IMG/VR virus record: IMGVR_UViG_3300025083_000016
Coordinates: 1 to 64,000 of that record
DNA: 64,000 nt
DNA from: a virus
Direction: 5' to 3' (one strand)
The notes below the pieces were generated by a model that was given only the letters and a program-made list of their open reading frames with translations, was not told the origin of the DNA and did not search any database. Of this stretch, positions 35,012-45,408 are shown one piece after another; the first letter of the stretch is position 1, and each line of letters opens with the position of its first letter. Both the position numbers and the translations under genes were made by a program.

Positions 35012-38000
35012 ATGTTAGTACTATCAAACACAATTAGAAGAGTTTTTACAAAAAGATATAATATTGTACCAGAAAGTTTAGCTTCTGAAAATTATACTGT
35101 ACAACTTGACGTAGAATTAAATAAGAACAAAAATTTAGAAAATATTGCAAAATATTTTGAAGTTAATTTTTATTCACAAAAATCTTTAAATGACATAAAT
35201 GTTTCATCTTTTAAACAAGTTTTCCCAAATAGATATTTAAGCAATTCAGGTAATTTAAAAAGATATCAAGCAAATAAAGAATTTAATCAAAGTTTTAAAA
35301 ATGATATTAGAAAAAACATTTTTATAGATTATCATACAAAACTATCAAATGAAAATGAAGTTATAAAGGATTTGATACCTTTTAATAAACAGAACTTTAT
35401 TGAAGGCAGCAACGTCTATAGAATCACTTTTAGTAATATAATCTCAAATATTATCAAAATTAGAAGCGAACAAGAAATTCCTTTTAATAATGTAAGAGTT
35501 TTTATACTAGATGAAAGAAAAAATATTATTGCAAAAACTGATTTTTTGAGTATTGATCTTTCTATAAGTAATATAACTAAAAAAAGAGCTGCGTTTATAG
35601 AACAAAGCGGCGAAAATCTACCTGCATATTTAAGCAGTTTACATTTAAATAATTTAATACAACAACTCAATAAAGACTTTTTTACTTTATCACGTTTAGG
35701 TGATCATATTACTTTAAATAATCCTAACAAATTGTCTTATGACTTTGAAATAAAGCAAATAATTTTAAAATACTTTACTAGTCAAGATAGAGATAGTGTA
35801 GAAAGAGTAACTTATAGATCATATCTGCTTAATCCTTTTAACCTGAATTCTTCTAGTTTTGACTTTTACAACAATAGTACAAGATCAAACAAAGAAAATT
35901 TAGATGAAATTCAAAATAAAATATGTAAGAATATGATAATCGGACATAATATTTTTAGATTTGAAATTGATTTCTATCCTATGGAAAGTTCTCTACCAAA
36001 GTTTACTAAAGAAATAGTGTTTTCAAACTTAGACCCGTTTATTATTTATTGCTTTAACAATAAGAAAGATGTAATTAGTAGTAAAATTCAAGATGCTTTT
36101 TCTAATCGTGATGTTATTATCACACCAAGTGAAGAAAATATAGGTTTATTAAACTTAAGATTTAAAAACATCCAACTAGAAAGAGAAATTTTAGAAAAAA
36201 TAAATATATCTAAAATCTACAAAAACGAAGAATTTTATGAAATTAAACATCTATACAATACTGAAAATTTTAATTTAAGCAGTAAAGTAGATTATAAAAG
36301 TTTAAATTATCTAAACATTTCAAATAAAAGCCTAAATACTAGATTAAGTTTTAATGATAAAAATATAGCGTTTATCTTTACATTAAAAAACAATTTAATT
36401 GATTTTACTCGAAACTGGACAATAGAAAAAGATATTACACATAAATCTTTAAACCAGAATCAAGACTTTTTAATTTTAAATTCTTTTTTAAAGCAAAACT
36501 TAAACTATGAAAATATAAATTTTAATAGAACACTAGATAGTAACAACAGCGCTATATTTTCATATGATAGATTTATACTACGTAACTTAGATAATTTAAG
36601 GAACTTAGCATATAACTTAGGTTATTCAGCAGCAGACAATGTTTCAGGTGACGTTGAAAAATTTTTAAAAAATTGTGTTTTTCATATTGAAAACGAAACT
36701 ATAATTAATGCAAAAAGCACAAAAAGAAGTACATTTAAAAACGTATATGCATTTGGTGCTGAGCTTTTTAATTTTGACAACTTTCAAAATAACTTTATAA
36801 CTTTTGAAGAGACTTATTTGAATAAAATAAAAACAGAAGATTCTACTCTTTTTGTTTTTTTTGAAAATATTAGAGTATTTTTTAATACTAATACTGAAGA
36901 TTTGCTTGATGCATATACAAAATTAAGTTTTATCAGTAATGATATGAGTATAGAGAACAAAATAACAATTAAAAGTTTATGTTTTCCTGAAATAATGACA
37001 AAATTTAAGTACCCAAACACTAATATTATTGGTGACGTAATTAAAATAAACGAAAGTGTTATTTTTACTCCAGAAGAGGAACAAGCTTTAAATAACGTAA
37101 CAACATCTTTCTTGTCATCTAAAACAAGAAATGTAATTAATATTAAGAACTATAAAAATATTTTATTTAAAGATAATGTTAGAAGAGTGAGACAAGATAA
37201 TTTATCTGCAAGTGACTTTGCATCTTTCTTTAGTTTGCTTAATCAAAACACAGTGTCAGAAAATAACAGTAATTCTTTATATTCAAAGACTTATAACATT
37301 AACAAGCAACAAATTCTTGATTTAATTAATATTAATAAAAGTTTCCCAACAGTAATATTAGATGCTGAAGAAAGATCCTTCAATAATGTTTTTTGTGATT
37401 TAAGTATAGATGATTCAGGTTATATAAATTACATAGACTTTCCGATAAATTATAGCTTCCTACAGACATCATATAATCCAGAAATTGATGGATATAATTT
37501 TAGAATGATAAATTTTTTAAATGACATTACTAAAGATATAAAACTAGATATTCAAAAATTAAGTCCTTTTATAAGTAGTATTAATAGCATAAGTAATTTT
37601 AAAACATCAACTCATTTTCTATTTTCAGATCAGAAAAATAATGTAAGTAAATCATTTAAAGATAAACTTGAGCAAGACCAGTTACTTTCTTTATATTTAA
37701 AACTTGTAAGTTACAAAGGAAAAGAATATATTACATATAGCAATAACTTTTTACAAGACGCTAACACTGAAAGCAGTCTAAATTTTCCATCATTAAGAAG
37801 TGGTCATGATACATCACATGAATACACTGAAGATGTTGGAACATTAGAGTTTTTTAATATAAATCAAGATAGACTATTTAATGATTTTGTTAGTAACAGC
37901 TATTTTTCAAACTTTATAAATCTTTTAATATTACAAAACAGTTTAAATTATTTGCATAAAGTTATAATAAGAAGTACATTAACAATGAATATTAAATTAA

Positions 38001-38122
38001 AAAATGATGTAGAAAAATCAGTTGATCTATTTTTCAATAATGAAATCTTACCAATTAATTTAGTTAATCAATATAGAGTTTTTAACAACAATATAAGTAT
38101 AATCAATGTAAACAGTATATAA
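35012..38122 (+). CDS. Large virion protein, unknown (1036 aa)
   Basis: A 1036-aa protein rich in Asn, Lys, Ile, Ser and Phe, with repeated short polar strands and aromatic residues but no motif I can name. The N-terminal segment (YNIVPESLASENYTVQLDVE) may be a beta domain. It has no membrane helix or signal peptide. It sits between the GR-motif protein and another very long gene, with 20- and 16-base gaps, all in one direction, so it is probably a component of the same tail or baseplate assembly. Confidence 0.6.
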   Translation: MLVLSNTIRRVFTKRYNIVPESLASENYTVQLDVELNKNKNLENIAKYFEVNFYSQKSLNDINVSSFKQVFPNRYLSNSGNLKRYQANKEFNQSFKNDIRKNIFIDYHTKLSNENEVIKDLIPFNKQNFIEGSNVYRITFSNIISNIIKIRSEQEIPFNNVRVFILDERKNIIAKTDFLSIDLSISNITKKRAAFIEQSGENLPAYLSSLHLNNLIQQLNKDFFTLSRLGDHITLNNPNKLSYDFEIKQIILKYFTSQDRDSVERVTYRSYLLNPFNLNSSSFDFYNNSTRSNKENLDEIQNKICKNMIIGHNIFRFEIDFYPMESSLPKFTKEIVFSNLDPFIIYCFNNKKDVISSKIQDAFSNRDVIITPSEENIGLLNLRFKNIQLEREILEKINISKIYKNEEFYEIKHLYNTENFNLSSKVDYKSLNYLNISNKSLNTRLSFNDKNIAFIFTLKNNLIDFTRNWTIEKDITHKSLNQNQDFLILNSFLKQNLNYENINFNRTLDSNNSAIFSYDRFILRNLDNLRNLAYNLGYSAADNVSGDVEKFLKNCVFHIENETIINAKSTKRSTFKNVYAFGAELFNFDNFQNNFITFEETYLNKIKTEDSTLFVFFENIRVFFNTNTEDLLDAYTKLSFISNDMSIENKITIKSLCFPEIMTKFKYPNTNIIGDVIKINESVIFTPEEEQALNNVTTSFLSSKTRNVINIKNYKNILFKDNVRRVRQDNLSASDFASFFSLLNQNTVSENNSNSLYSKTYNINKQQILDLININKSFPTVILDAEERSFNNVFCDLSIDDSGYINYIDFPINYSFLQTSYNPEIDGYNFRMINFLNDITKDIKLDIQKLSPFISSINSISNFKTSTHFLFSDQKNNVSKSFKDKLEQDQLLSLYLKLVSYKGKEYITYSNNFLQDANTESSLNFPSLRSGHDTSHEYTEDVGTLEFFNINQDRLFNDFVSNSYFSNFINLLILQNSLNYLHKVIIRSTLTMNIKLKNDVEKSVDLFFNNEILPINLVNQYRVFNNNISIINVNSI

Positions 38123-38138
38123 AGTAAGGTTTTAATTA

Positions 38139-41100
38139 ATGGCTTTTACAATAAACTTAAATAGACTTACGTCTCAAAAAAATAAATTACAAGAAATATT
38201 AAATACAAATACAGTTACTATTTCAAACAATAGAGAAAACTTACTCGAAAAAAGCCTTGAAAATGAAGGTTCTACACAAAAGTCACTAGCAGAAATATTG
38301 TCGGAGCTCTCTTCTTCTTTAAAAGAAAACACTTCAAAGGTAAAAATTGAAAGAAGCTTGCCTGTAGCACAAAACAACTCAGCAACATCTGAAATACGTA
38401 AAGAGAATATCGTAGATAGCTACAGTTTTAGTGATATTATAAAACCTTTAGAATCTATCACAGTAAACATAAACCCGCAAGAGACAAAAACGTCAGGATT
38501 TAACTTAACTTTAGAAGACGTAACTAGACCTAACGCGTTATTAGACTTAGATGCAACAAGTAACGCTAACGAAAGTATTGAATCTACAGAATCAGTAGTA
38601 TCTCCTGTTGCATTTTCTCTAGAAGAAACTATTGATGAAGAAGACGCTGACTTGTCTGATTATGTTAGAGGGGAGTATAATACTGTTAGCAATAGTAATA
38701 TAAACTTTCTATACTCAATTGAAAACAACTCTTCTATAAATTTAGATAGAGACACACTTCATAATGTAATCAATTATAGGAAAGAAGCAAATTTAAAAGA
38801 AAGTGAAATTTTAAGCAATAAATTTAATCTATACGCAAGTTCAGAGAAAAATAAAAATTCTATTCATAGTGTTTTTATTGATAAGTTTGAAAAATACAAA
38901 GATTTTCTAGGTTATTTAACAAACGGAATTGATGAAAAAACTGAAATTGTAAAAAGAAATTCAATTACTTTTAATCTAAGAAAAGAGATTTATTCAAATA
39001 AAGGAATTTATTTCAATAACGTACTTAATACCTTAAACGTAAAAAATAAAAAAAAATATAAAGCAAGTGTTTTTAAAAAAGACAATGATATTACTTCATC
39101 AGACTTAATAATAAAAGAAAATGCATTTTTAATAGACGAAATTATTATTAAAAATAATCTTTTTTATTTAAGTGAGAGTTTTGACTTTGCTTTTCTAGAG
39201 CCTATTAAGACAACATCAAATGATATTTTAATACAATCTTTTGTTAATCTTTCTAGGTCAATTAATACAATTTCAAGTAACTGTTTTTCAAACAACTACA
39301 AGAATGAAAATAAACTATACATTAACGCTGATATAGAAAAGAACAAGTGTGTATTAACTGAGAGAGAAGGATTTGATGTTTTTCAAAACTTAGGGTTTAA
39401 AAATACAAATCTTGTACCTGAAGATCTTTATGTATTTGCAAGTGTAATAAAACCATATCAACCTGAAACTGGTAGTTTTGGGATTAATATTAATACAGTA
39501 GACTTTTTTAATAAACAAAATGAACTAAACAATAGTCTTTTTAACGTTTTAAATTTATCTGGAAATTCTTCACCTTTAGAAGTAAGAATAAACTCGTCTT
39601 TAAAAGAAATAAACAAGATTTTTAAAGGTTCTATCTTTGAATTAGATATAATTGATGAAAACAGTAAATTGATTTTAGATGAACCTATTTTAAATTTAGA
39701 TAATATACTAAACAATCCTTCGGGAGTTGCAAGAAATTTCCCAAATAATTTTTCTCTGTCTAATCTTGAAAACATACACAGGCTTTACTTGAACTTTGTA
39801 GAATTTCAAAACCAAAATACAAAAGCTAGAGTTTATTATAAAGATAAACCGATTAGCTTAATAAATTCAAATAACTTTAATGATTTTGATCATGACGCTA
39901 ATTTAGACATAAATGATTTACTAATAAAATTAAAATTAGATAGTGTTGTTAAAAGCAGTAAAAAATCATATCTGGAAAATAACAATGTAAATATTGATTT
40001 TTTAAATCAGATTATTACAAATATTAATTTGTCAACAAAAACAAACAAAATGATTTCATATAGTAAAGATAAAAAGCATGATTTTTCTATATTAAACGAA
40101 AATTCAAAACTTTATGATTTAATGTTTACTAAAGATGGAAACACGCACTATAGTCATTCTGATGTCATTTCAAATCATAAAGTAAATAAACAAAAATATC
40201 GAGGATTAGACGAGTTTAAAAGAAAAAATTTAGTAATTAATAATAATAGAAATAAAATAGTCAATGAAGTTAACAATTTTATTTCTTATTACTATCCTGA
40301 CAGTAATTTTATGAGCACATCATTCTTACTTTACTATATAATGTCACCTACAGTTATTCCTAATAAACTTTCTAATTTAGTAGGTAATAAAAGTCCATTA
40401 ACAAATAAAGATGAAACATGTCAAAGTCTGTATTTTAACTTTTATAAAAACAATCAAATTGATAGTAAAACAAAAGATACTGTAACTAAAAGATTTTTAA
40501 AGAGAGTGCTAATGAACTGTAAAAAACACACAGCTTCATCATTACATAATAAACCTCTTAATAATTATTCGTATAAAGAAATAAATCCTAACAAATATAC
40601 AAAAAGCTTGTTATCTAGTACACAAAAATACCTTAATGATATTCTAAACTCATCTGAAAATCTTGCAACAATTAGAGACTCTGTGTATTCTTTGAAAAAC
40701 ATCAAAGAAGTTTCAGATATTTGCAACTATAAAGCTTTTACTAATTGTAATATACAAGATAACAATTCTATTGATTTAATTTCTGAAGAAGAGAAGAGAA
40801 AATATTCTATATCGATTACAGGAAACATTCACTATAGTTTATTTCCTTCACATGTCCTCGTCTATCCTTTTATAATTACTTCTATTGCAAAAGATCAACT
40901 TGGTTTTTACTTTGATAAAATAGAAAAAAATGAAATAAAAATGATAGAATCAGATGACAACATATCAGAGTTTATTGTCAAAAAAGAAGGAAGTCTAGAT
41001 ATAACTAGTAACACAAATATTATATTTAGAATAGTGCCTAAATCAATGTTTACAGACACTATGACAGAAAGAAGAAAGATTTCTAGAGAATTTCCGTATA

Positions 41101-42956
41101 TAGAAATAGAAGACTTGTTTGATTCTGTTTTTTATAATGCTAATTCTGTTTTTTATAAAATAGGAGTTAATATACTTGAACTTTTATATCTAAACGTAAG
41201 AGACTTTAATCTTTCTTATTTTGAAGAAGAAAAAGAAATAGACACATTTATAGAAAATAATTCTTTTATTTTATCAAAAATAGAATCTTTATTAGAAGTT
41301 TATAGTGACTTACACTTAATAAGATTCGCTAGAAAGCAAAGAAACATTGCAAAAAAATATTATAATGAGACGTTAAGGAAAGATTTTGATTTCAGTTATA
41401 ACTCAGTAATAAATAACAGTGGTCTATCTGTAAATGGTAAAATAATAGATTTTGACAATGAAGAAAGTCTTAATAACGAAGATGAACCTTTTGAAGAAAT
41501 CAGCCAAGAGCTTGAAGCTTTTCTAATGAATGAAACTGCATATAATGTAAATGAGATAAGTTTATCTTCAAGATTTTCAAAAAATGATCATAAAGTTTTT
41601 AACATATTTAAAAGTTTTATGATGTCTGATGTATATCAAGCTTTCAATATTGATATTGTAAATGGCTTTATAAAGTACCAAGATAAACTTCAAATTATGA
41701 CTCGAAAACAACTATCTTTTAGCAAGACTTTAGATAAGATTAGAAATTACTTGGATGATAAATTTGCATTATTTTATTTAGTTGTAGAAAAATATTTTTA
41801 TAATTACATGTTTATAAACTCTTTGAGTAAAAAACTTTTCAATAATTTATATGTTAACAACAAGCTAGAAAACTTTATAAAAGACGGATTTGAAAATACT
41901 GGATTAGACTTTTACGAAAAAGACGAATTTTTCCAAATTCAACAATCTTTAACTGAAAATGATATATTATTGACGGAAAGATTTCCAGATGTCGATAATG
42001 GTGAAGAAGTTATTATAAAAAACTATATAAATTCTAGCTTCTATACTTTTGGAATAAAAGATTTTGAAACAGAAAATATACAGTTTAATAATCTTTTTAA
42101 ATTTACGGTTTATATAGTTGATGTTTTTAATTTAAATCATATCTATCTTCCAAAATCTTATATTTTTAGTCCACTCTTTACTAAAAAAGGAAACCTGCTA
42201 AGTGAAGACTTCTCTAACGTTTTTAATTTTATTGACAAATCTATTGGGTATTTTAATTTAGACGAAAATATTGAAAAAAGACTTGGTTTAGATAACTACG
42301 AAAATTTAATTGATTTAGATGTTCAAGACAATCCTTTTTATGCTGAGTTAATTAAGAAAAAGTTTAACATTGAAAATGACGAGCTAGTACAATTGATTTT
42401 TAATCAAATCATCAGAAGTCACATTATTTCAGAACAAAATGAGATTTTTATAAAAAACATTCACGGGATTCAACATATAGATGATTCTGAAGTTATTAGA
42501 GATAATGATATAATCAAAAGTTTTTATGAAATAGATGATGCAGAATTCTTTAATATTTTTGATATAGAAAAAAGAGAAGTTTTTGACAATAAAGGCATCT
42601 TGTTTTTTCCTGAAATGTTGTCAAGTCAAAAACAGAAAGATACCTTTATATTTTATGAATTAGTTAATAAACTCAGCAAAATAGGCGATTATAAAGAAGT
42701 ATTCTTAAAAGAATATTATGAAACGTTTACAATTTCAGTTAATCCTAAAGATTATTACTATTATGATATTACTGGCCAAACTAGTGCATTTGAATCAGAT
42801 TTTACAAATAATTTTGAAAGTTCTATTTGGGAAGATAGTATGATTAGTTATATAAAGACAAATATAGTTGATTTACCTACTGAGGTTGGTTTGATTAAGA
42901 AGTCAACTCTTAATATCGACAACATTAAAGTTATAATAAAACCAGAGATAATATAA
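38139..42956 (+). CDS. Very large virion protein, unknown (1605 aa)
   Basis: A 1605-aa protein. The first 100 residues are helical and charged (LTSQKNKLQEILNTN and SEILSSLKENTSK), then come Ser/Asn/Asp-rich stretches and, near residues 1000-1500, more helical Lys/Glu-rich parts. No enzyme motif, signal peptide or membrane span is visible. The next gene follows after one base. Together with the 2494-aa and 1036-aa proteins it accounts for about half of this block, implying a massive multi-protein structure at the tail end. I cannot assign a more precise role. Confidence 0.6.
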   Translation: MAFTINLNRLTSQKNKLQEILNTNTVTISNNRENLLEKSLENEGSTQKSLAEILSELSSSLKENTSKVKIERSLPVAQNNSATSEIRKENIVDSYSFSDIIKPLESITVNINPQETKTSGFNLTLEDVTRPNALLDLDATSNANESIESTESVVSPVAFSLEETIDEEDADLSDYVRGEYNTVSNSNINFLYSIENNSSINLDRDTLHNVINYRKEANLKESEILSNKFNLYASSEKNKNSIHSVFIDKFEKYKDFLGYLTNGIDEKTEIVKRNSITFNLRKEIYSNKGIYFNNVLNTLNVKNKKKYKASVFKKDNDITSSDLIIKENAFLIDEIIIKNNLFYLSESFDFAFLEPIKTTSNDILIQSFVNLSRSINTISSNCFSNNYKNENKLYINADIEKNKCVLTEREGFDVFQNLGFKNTNLVPEDLYVFASVIKPYQPETGSFGININTVDFFNKQNELNNSLFNVLNLSGNSSPLEVRINSSLKEINKIFKGSIFELDIIDENSKLILDEPILNLDNILNNPSGVARNFPNNFSLSNLENIHRLYLNFVEFQNQNTKARVYYKDKPISLINSNNFNDFDHDANLDINDLLIKLKLDSVVKSSKKSYLENNNVNIDFLNQIITNINLSTKTNKMISYSKDKKHDFSILNENSKLYDLMFTKDGNTHYSHSDVISNHKVNKQKYRGLDEFKRKNLVINNNRNKIVNEVNNFISYYYPDSNFMSTSFLLYYIMSPTVIPNKLSNLVGNKSPLTNKDETCQSLYFNFYKNNQIDSKTKDTVTKRFLKRVLMNCKKHTASSLHNKPLNNYSYKEINPNKYTKSLLSSTQKYLNDILNSSENLATIRDSVYSLKNIKEVSDICNYKAFTNCNIQDNNSIDLISEEEKRKYSISITGNIHYSLFPSHVLVYPFIITSIAKDQLGFYFDKIEKNEIKMIESDDNISEFIVKKEGSLDITSNTNIIFRIVPKSMFTDTMTERRKISREFPYIEIEDLFDSVFYNANSVFYKIGVNILELLYLNVRDFNLSYFEEEKEIDTFIENNSFILSKIESLLEVYSDLHLIRFARKQRNIAKKYYNETLRKDFDFSYNSVINNSGLSVNGKIIDFDNEESLNNEDEPFEEISQELEAFLMNETAYNVNEISLSSRFSKNDHKVFNIFKSFMMSDVYQAFNIDIVNGFIKYQDKLQIMTRKQLSFSKTLDKIRNYLDDKFALFYLVVEKYFYNYMFINSLSKKLFNNLYVNNKLENFIKDGFENTGLDFYEKDEFFQIQQSLTENDILLTERFPDVDNGEEVIIKNYINSSFYTFGIKDFETENIQFNNLFKFTVYIVDVFNLNHIYLPKSYIFSPLFTKKGNLLSEDFSNVFNFIDKSIGYFNLDENIEKRLGLDNYENLIDLDVQDNPFYAELIKKKFNIENDELVQLIFNQIIRSHIISEQNEIFIKNIHGIQHIDDSEVIRDNDIIKSFYEIDDAEFFNIFDIEKREVFDNKGILFFPEMLSSQKQKDTFIFYELVNKLSKIGDYKEVFLKEYYETFTISVNPKDYYYYDITGQTSAFESDFTNNFESSIWEDSMISYIKTNIVDLPTEVGLIKKSTLNIDNIKVIIKPEII

Positions 42957-42957
42957 A

Positions 42958-44565
42958 ATGACAAATTACAGTTTTTCAAATAACATTGACTTTTCTTTTA
43001 ATGTTAAAAGCAAATTTACTTATAATTTTTATGACAAAAACGAATCATTAGTAAATGACAATGAAATTATAAACAAACTTAATAATCCTCTTAGTTTTAT
43101 TGAACTAGAAATTGATTATTTAACACAATATGACAAAAGAATAGAAAAATACTCATCTTTTTATGATCTTTCCTTAAAAGATTCAATACAGGTTCTCAAT
43201 AATAAAAGTCTTAGGAAAAGTAATCTAAGCCTGTTTAACAAGCTTCATGAAGAAAACGAAAGCTTTATTTCGACATCAAGTGATATTAAGATTGAAAACA
43301 TAGAAGACTACAATAAAAAACTCAATATTTCAAGCTCGGGCTTTGAAAGTGCTATTAGTTTTATCACAGATAACAAAAAAATAGAAATTAATAGAAACAT
43401 ATTAAAAAAGTATAAAGAGACAAACAGAAAAAACATAATTACTTCTAAGAACATACTAAATTCAATAAACAAGTTTGAAAAGTTATTTAGAAAAAGTCAA
43501 TATGAAGATTCTTTTTTCAATTCAATAGAAATTGCAGAAAGTTTTAATCCATTTAAAATAAGTTCAATGTCAGAATTTATAGCTTCTACAGAAATGTTTT
43601 ATTTTAAAAATATTGGTATCATGATAGAAAAATACTTTGTTGAAGAAGATGATATAGAAACTAATTATATAAAAAAAGATACTAAGTTTTTTAATATTGA
43701 GGATGAAAACAATAATAATAAAAAGTCGTTTCTTTTAAGAGATGATTCAGTAAAATATGGAAAAAAATATGTATATGCAGTTTATCCAGTTTATGTTGTT
43801 ACATTGCCTTACAAAAATGATTACTATTTGACAAGCAGTTATATTTTATGCGACTATCCACATGTGACTGAAGAAATTATTTGTAAAGAATTCAAAAGAC
43901 CTGTAAGTCCTTCAAGGATATCATTTAGATATTTTGAAAAAGAAAGATTCTTAGAAATAAATTGGTCAAAACCGCTAGAAGAGCAAGGTGATGTAAAAGG
44001 GTATCAAATATTTAAAAGAAATACGTTAGATGAACCTTATACTTTAATTAAACAGATAGAATTTTTTGATACTGAAAATGATGAGCTTTACGAGAAAAAT
44101 AAAAATGTAAGTTTAGAAATTATTGAAAAAGTTAATTTTGACAAGAATTATTGTAATGATAAAGATTTTCTCTTAAATAAAATACAGATTTATACGATAT
44201 GTTCTATTGATGCTAGAGGATATGTGTCAAATTATAGTATGCAATTAGCAGTATTTTATGATCAGATAAACAAAGAAATCATTATTGATACAGTAAGTAT
44301 TTCTGGTGCTCCTTTACACATGCCTAATTTACTCATACCAAGAAAAACTAAGTTTTTTGAAAATGATGACAAAATTGTAAACAATACACCATACGAAGAA
44401 AATGTTACAAAGTTTACTCTTTACTTAACGCCAGAATGCACTTCAGTTATCTCTGAAGATGGTGCTGACAATAGAGTGCTTTTAAAAGAAAATTATAAGC
44501 TTAATGTACTAAACCTGAATACAGCAGAAAGCTATATTAATAACATAAACATAAAAAATATTTAA
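42958..44565 (+). CDS. Virion protein with fibronectin type III-like domain
   Basis: A 535-aa protein. Residues about 314-434 look like a fibronectin type III domain: PVSPSRISFRYF and FLEINWSKPLEEQGDVKGYQ at the beginning, then YQIFKRNT, and IQIYTICSIDARGYVSNYS at the end, with the typical P, W, Y-x-I/V, and S/G positions. Such domains on phage surfaces aid attachment to host surface sugars. The N-terminal part is Lys/Asn-rich and unrecognised. It is the last gene before a 71-bp gap carrying promoter-like sequence. Confidence 0.65.
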   Translation: MTNYSFSNNIDFSFNVKSKFTYNFYDKNESLVNDNEIINKLNNPLSFIELEIDYLTQYDKRIEKYSSFYDLSLKDSIQVLNNKSLRKSNLSLFNKLHEENESFISTSSDIKIENIEDYNKKLNISSSGFESAISFITDNKKIEINRNILKKYKETNRKNIITSKNILNSINKFEKLFRKSQYEDSFFNSIEIAESFNPFKISSMSEFIASTEMFYFKNIGIMIEKYFVEEDDIETNYIKKDTKFFNIEDENNNNKKSFLLRDDSVKYGKKYVYAVYPVYVVTLPYKNDYYLTSSYILCDYPHVTEEIICKEFKRPVSPSRISFRYFEKERFLEINWSKPLEEQGDVKGYQIFKRNTLDEPYTLIKQIEFFDTENDELYEKNKNVSLEIIEKVNFDKNYCNDKDFLLNKIQIYTICSIDARGYVSNYSMQLAVFYDQINKEIIIDTVSISGAPLHMPNLLIPRKTKFFENDDKIVNNTPYEENVTKFTLYLTPECTSVISEDGADNRVLLKENYKLNVLNLNTAESYINNINIKNI

Positions 44566-44636
44566 TTCTTATCGTGTTGATATTTACCTTTAAGAACAAA
44601 ATGTTATATTTAATAAAAAAGTGAGGTATAATTTAG
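44566..44636 (+). promoter_or_regulatory. Intergenic region with promoter-like boxes
   Basis: This 71-bp gap contains TTTACC (44583-44588) and TATATT (44605-44610) separated by 16 bases, resembling a weak sigma-70 promoter. TATATTTA at 44605-44612 is also near the T4 late consensus. GTGAGG precedes the ATG at 44637 as a ribosome site. It is one of few gaps in the 15-50 kb stretch, so a promoter for the next genes is plausible. Confidence 0.35.
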
Positions 44637-45392
44637 ATGGGATTTTTAAATCACGCAACAAACAATATAATTATCGACGCAGTTTTGACTGAACGTGGTA
44701 GAGAGTTATTAGCTAGAAATGATGGTTCTTTTAATATTACAACTTTTGCATTTGGCGATGACGAAGTTGATTATAGTTTAATTAAAAAGTATAGCAGAAC
44801 AATCGGAAAAGAAAAAATCATTAAAAATACTCCTATTTTTGAAGCTAATCCAAATGAAAATATTGCTATAAAACATCCTTTAATATCTTTTCCAAATCCT
44901 CTGTTGAGAATTCAGCAAATGCCTACTTTAGTAAGAGACGACAGTGTAGAAAATGCAAATGTATCACTTTTTGATACAAGAGAGTCAGAAAACTCAGATA
45001 CAGGTGTACTAGCTACATTAAAAATTAAAAATAGTTTAAATGCTACAGATATTACTGCACTTGATCTTAATATTACTGACGGAGCTTTTTATGTTAAGAT
45101 GCATAGAGATCTTCTAAGAATGAGTAATGGCCAGTTTATCGATACAGACTTAAACGGAATCGATACTTATCAAATATCAACTGAAACTTTACGCGCAGGT
45201 CTTAGAGAATGGGATAATCAAAAATTTGCTGATATTTCGATTTTTAGTAATGGTGTTGTTACATCGTCTGCATTTACAAAATATGCAGCAATAGGAAGCA
45301 ATGCAACAGTAATAAACACATCAGTACAAGTTGTAGGTGCATCTTCTGGAGCTTCAATAGTTATTCCATTTACAATTACAAAAAGAAACTAA
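44637..45392 (+). CDS. Virion protein with phage 'GR' N-terminal motif
   Basis: A 251-aa protein starting GFLNHATNNIIIDAVLTERG followed by RELLARNDGSFNITTFAFGDDE. This start is highly characteristic of a group of small structural proteins in marine and jumbo myophages; the exact role is not known to me. It shares its N-terminal pattern with the 33867 protein. The C-terminal part ends with a beta strand set (TSVQVVGASSGASIVIPFTI). It begins a group of three virion genes after the promoter-like gap, and a GAGG ribosome site is present. Confidence 0.7.
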   Translation: MGFLNHATNNIIIDAVLTERGRELLARNDGSFNITTFAFGDDEVDYSLIKKYSRTIGKEKIIKNTPIFEANPNENIAIKHPLISFPNPLLRIQQMPTLVRDDSVENANVSLFDTRESENSDTGVLATLKIKNSLNATDITALDLNITDGAFYVKMHRDLLRMSNGQFIDTDLNGIDTYQISTETLRAGLREWDNQKFADISIFSNGVVTSSAFTKYAAIGSNATVINTSVQVVGASSGASIVIPFTITKRN

Positions 45393-45408
45393 GAAAGAAT
45401 ATTAAATT

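Noticed and set aside
44567-44596. Inverted repeat TTCTTA...TAAGAA after the fibronectin-like gene
   Set aside because: The stem is six bases with an 18-base loop and no T run, so a terminator is unlikely.
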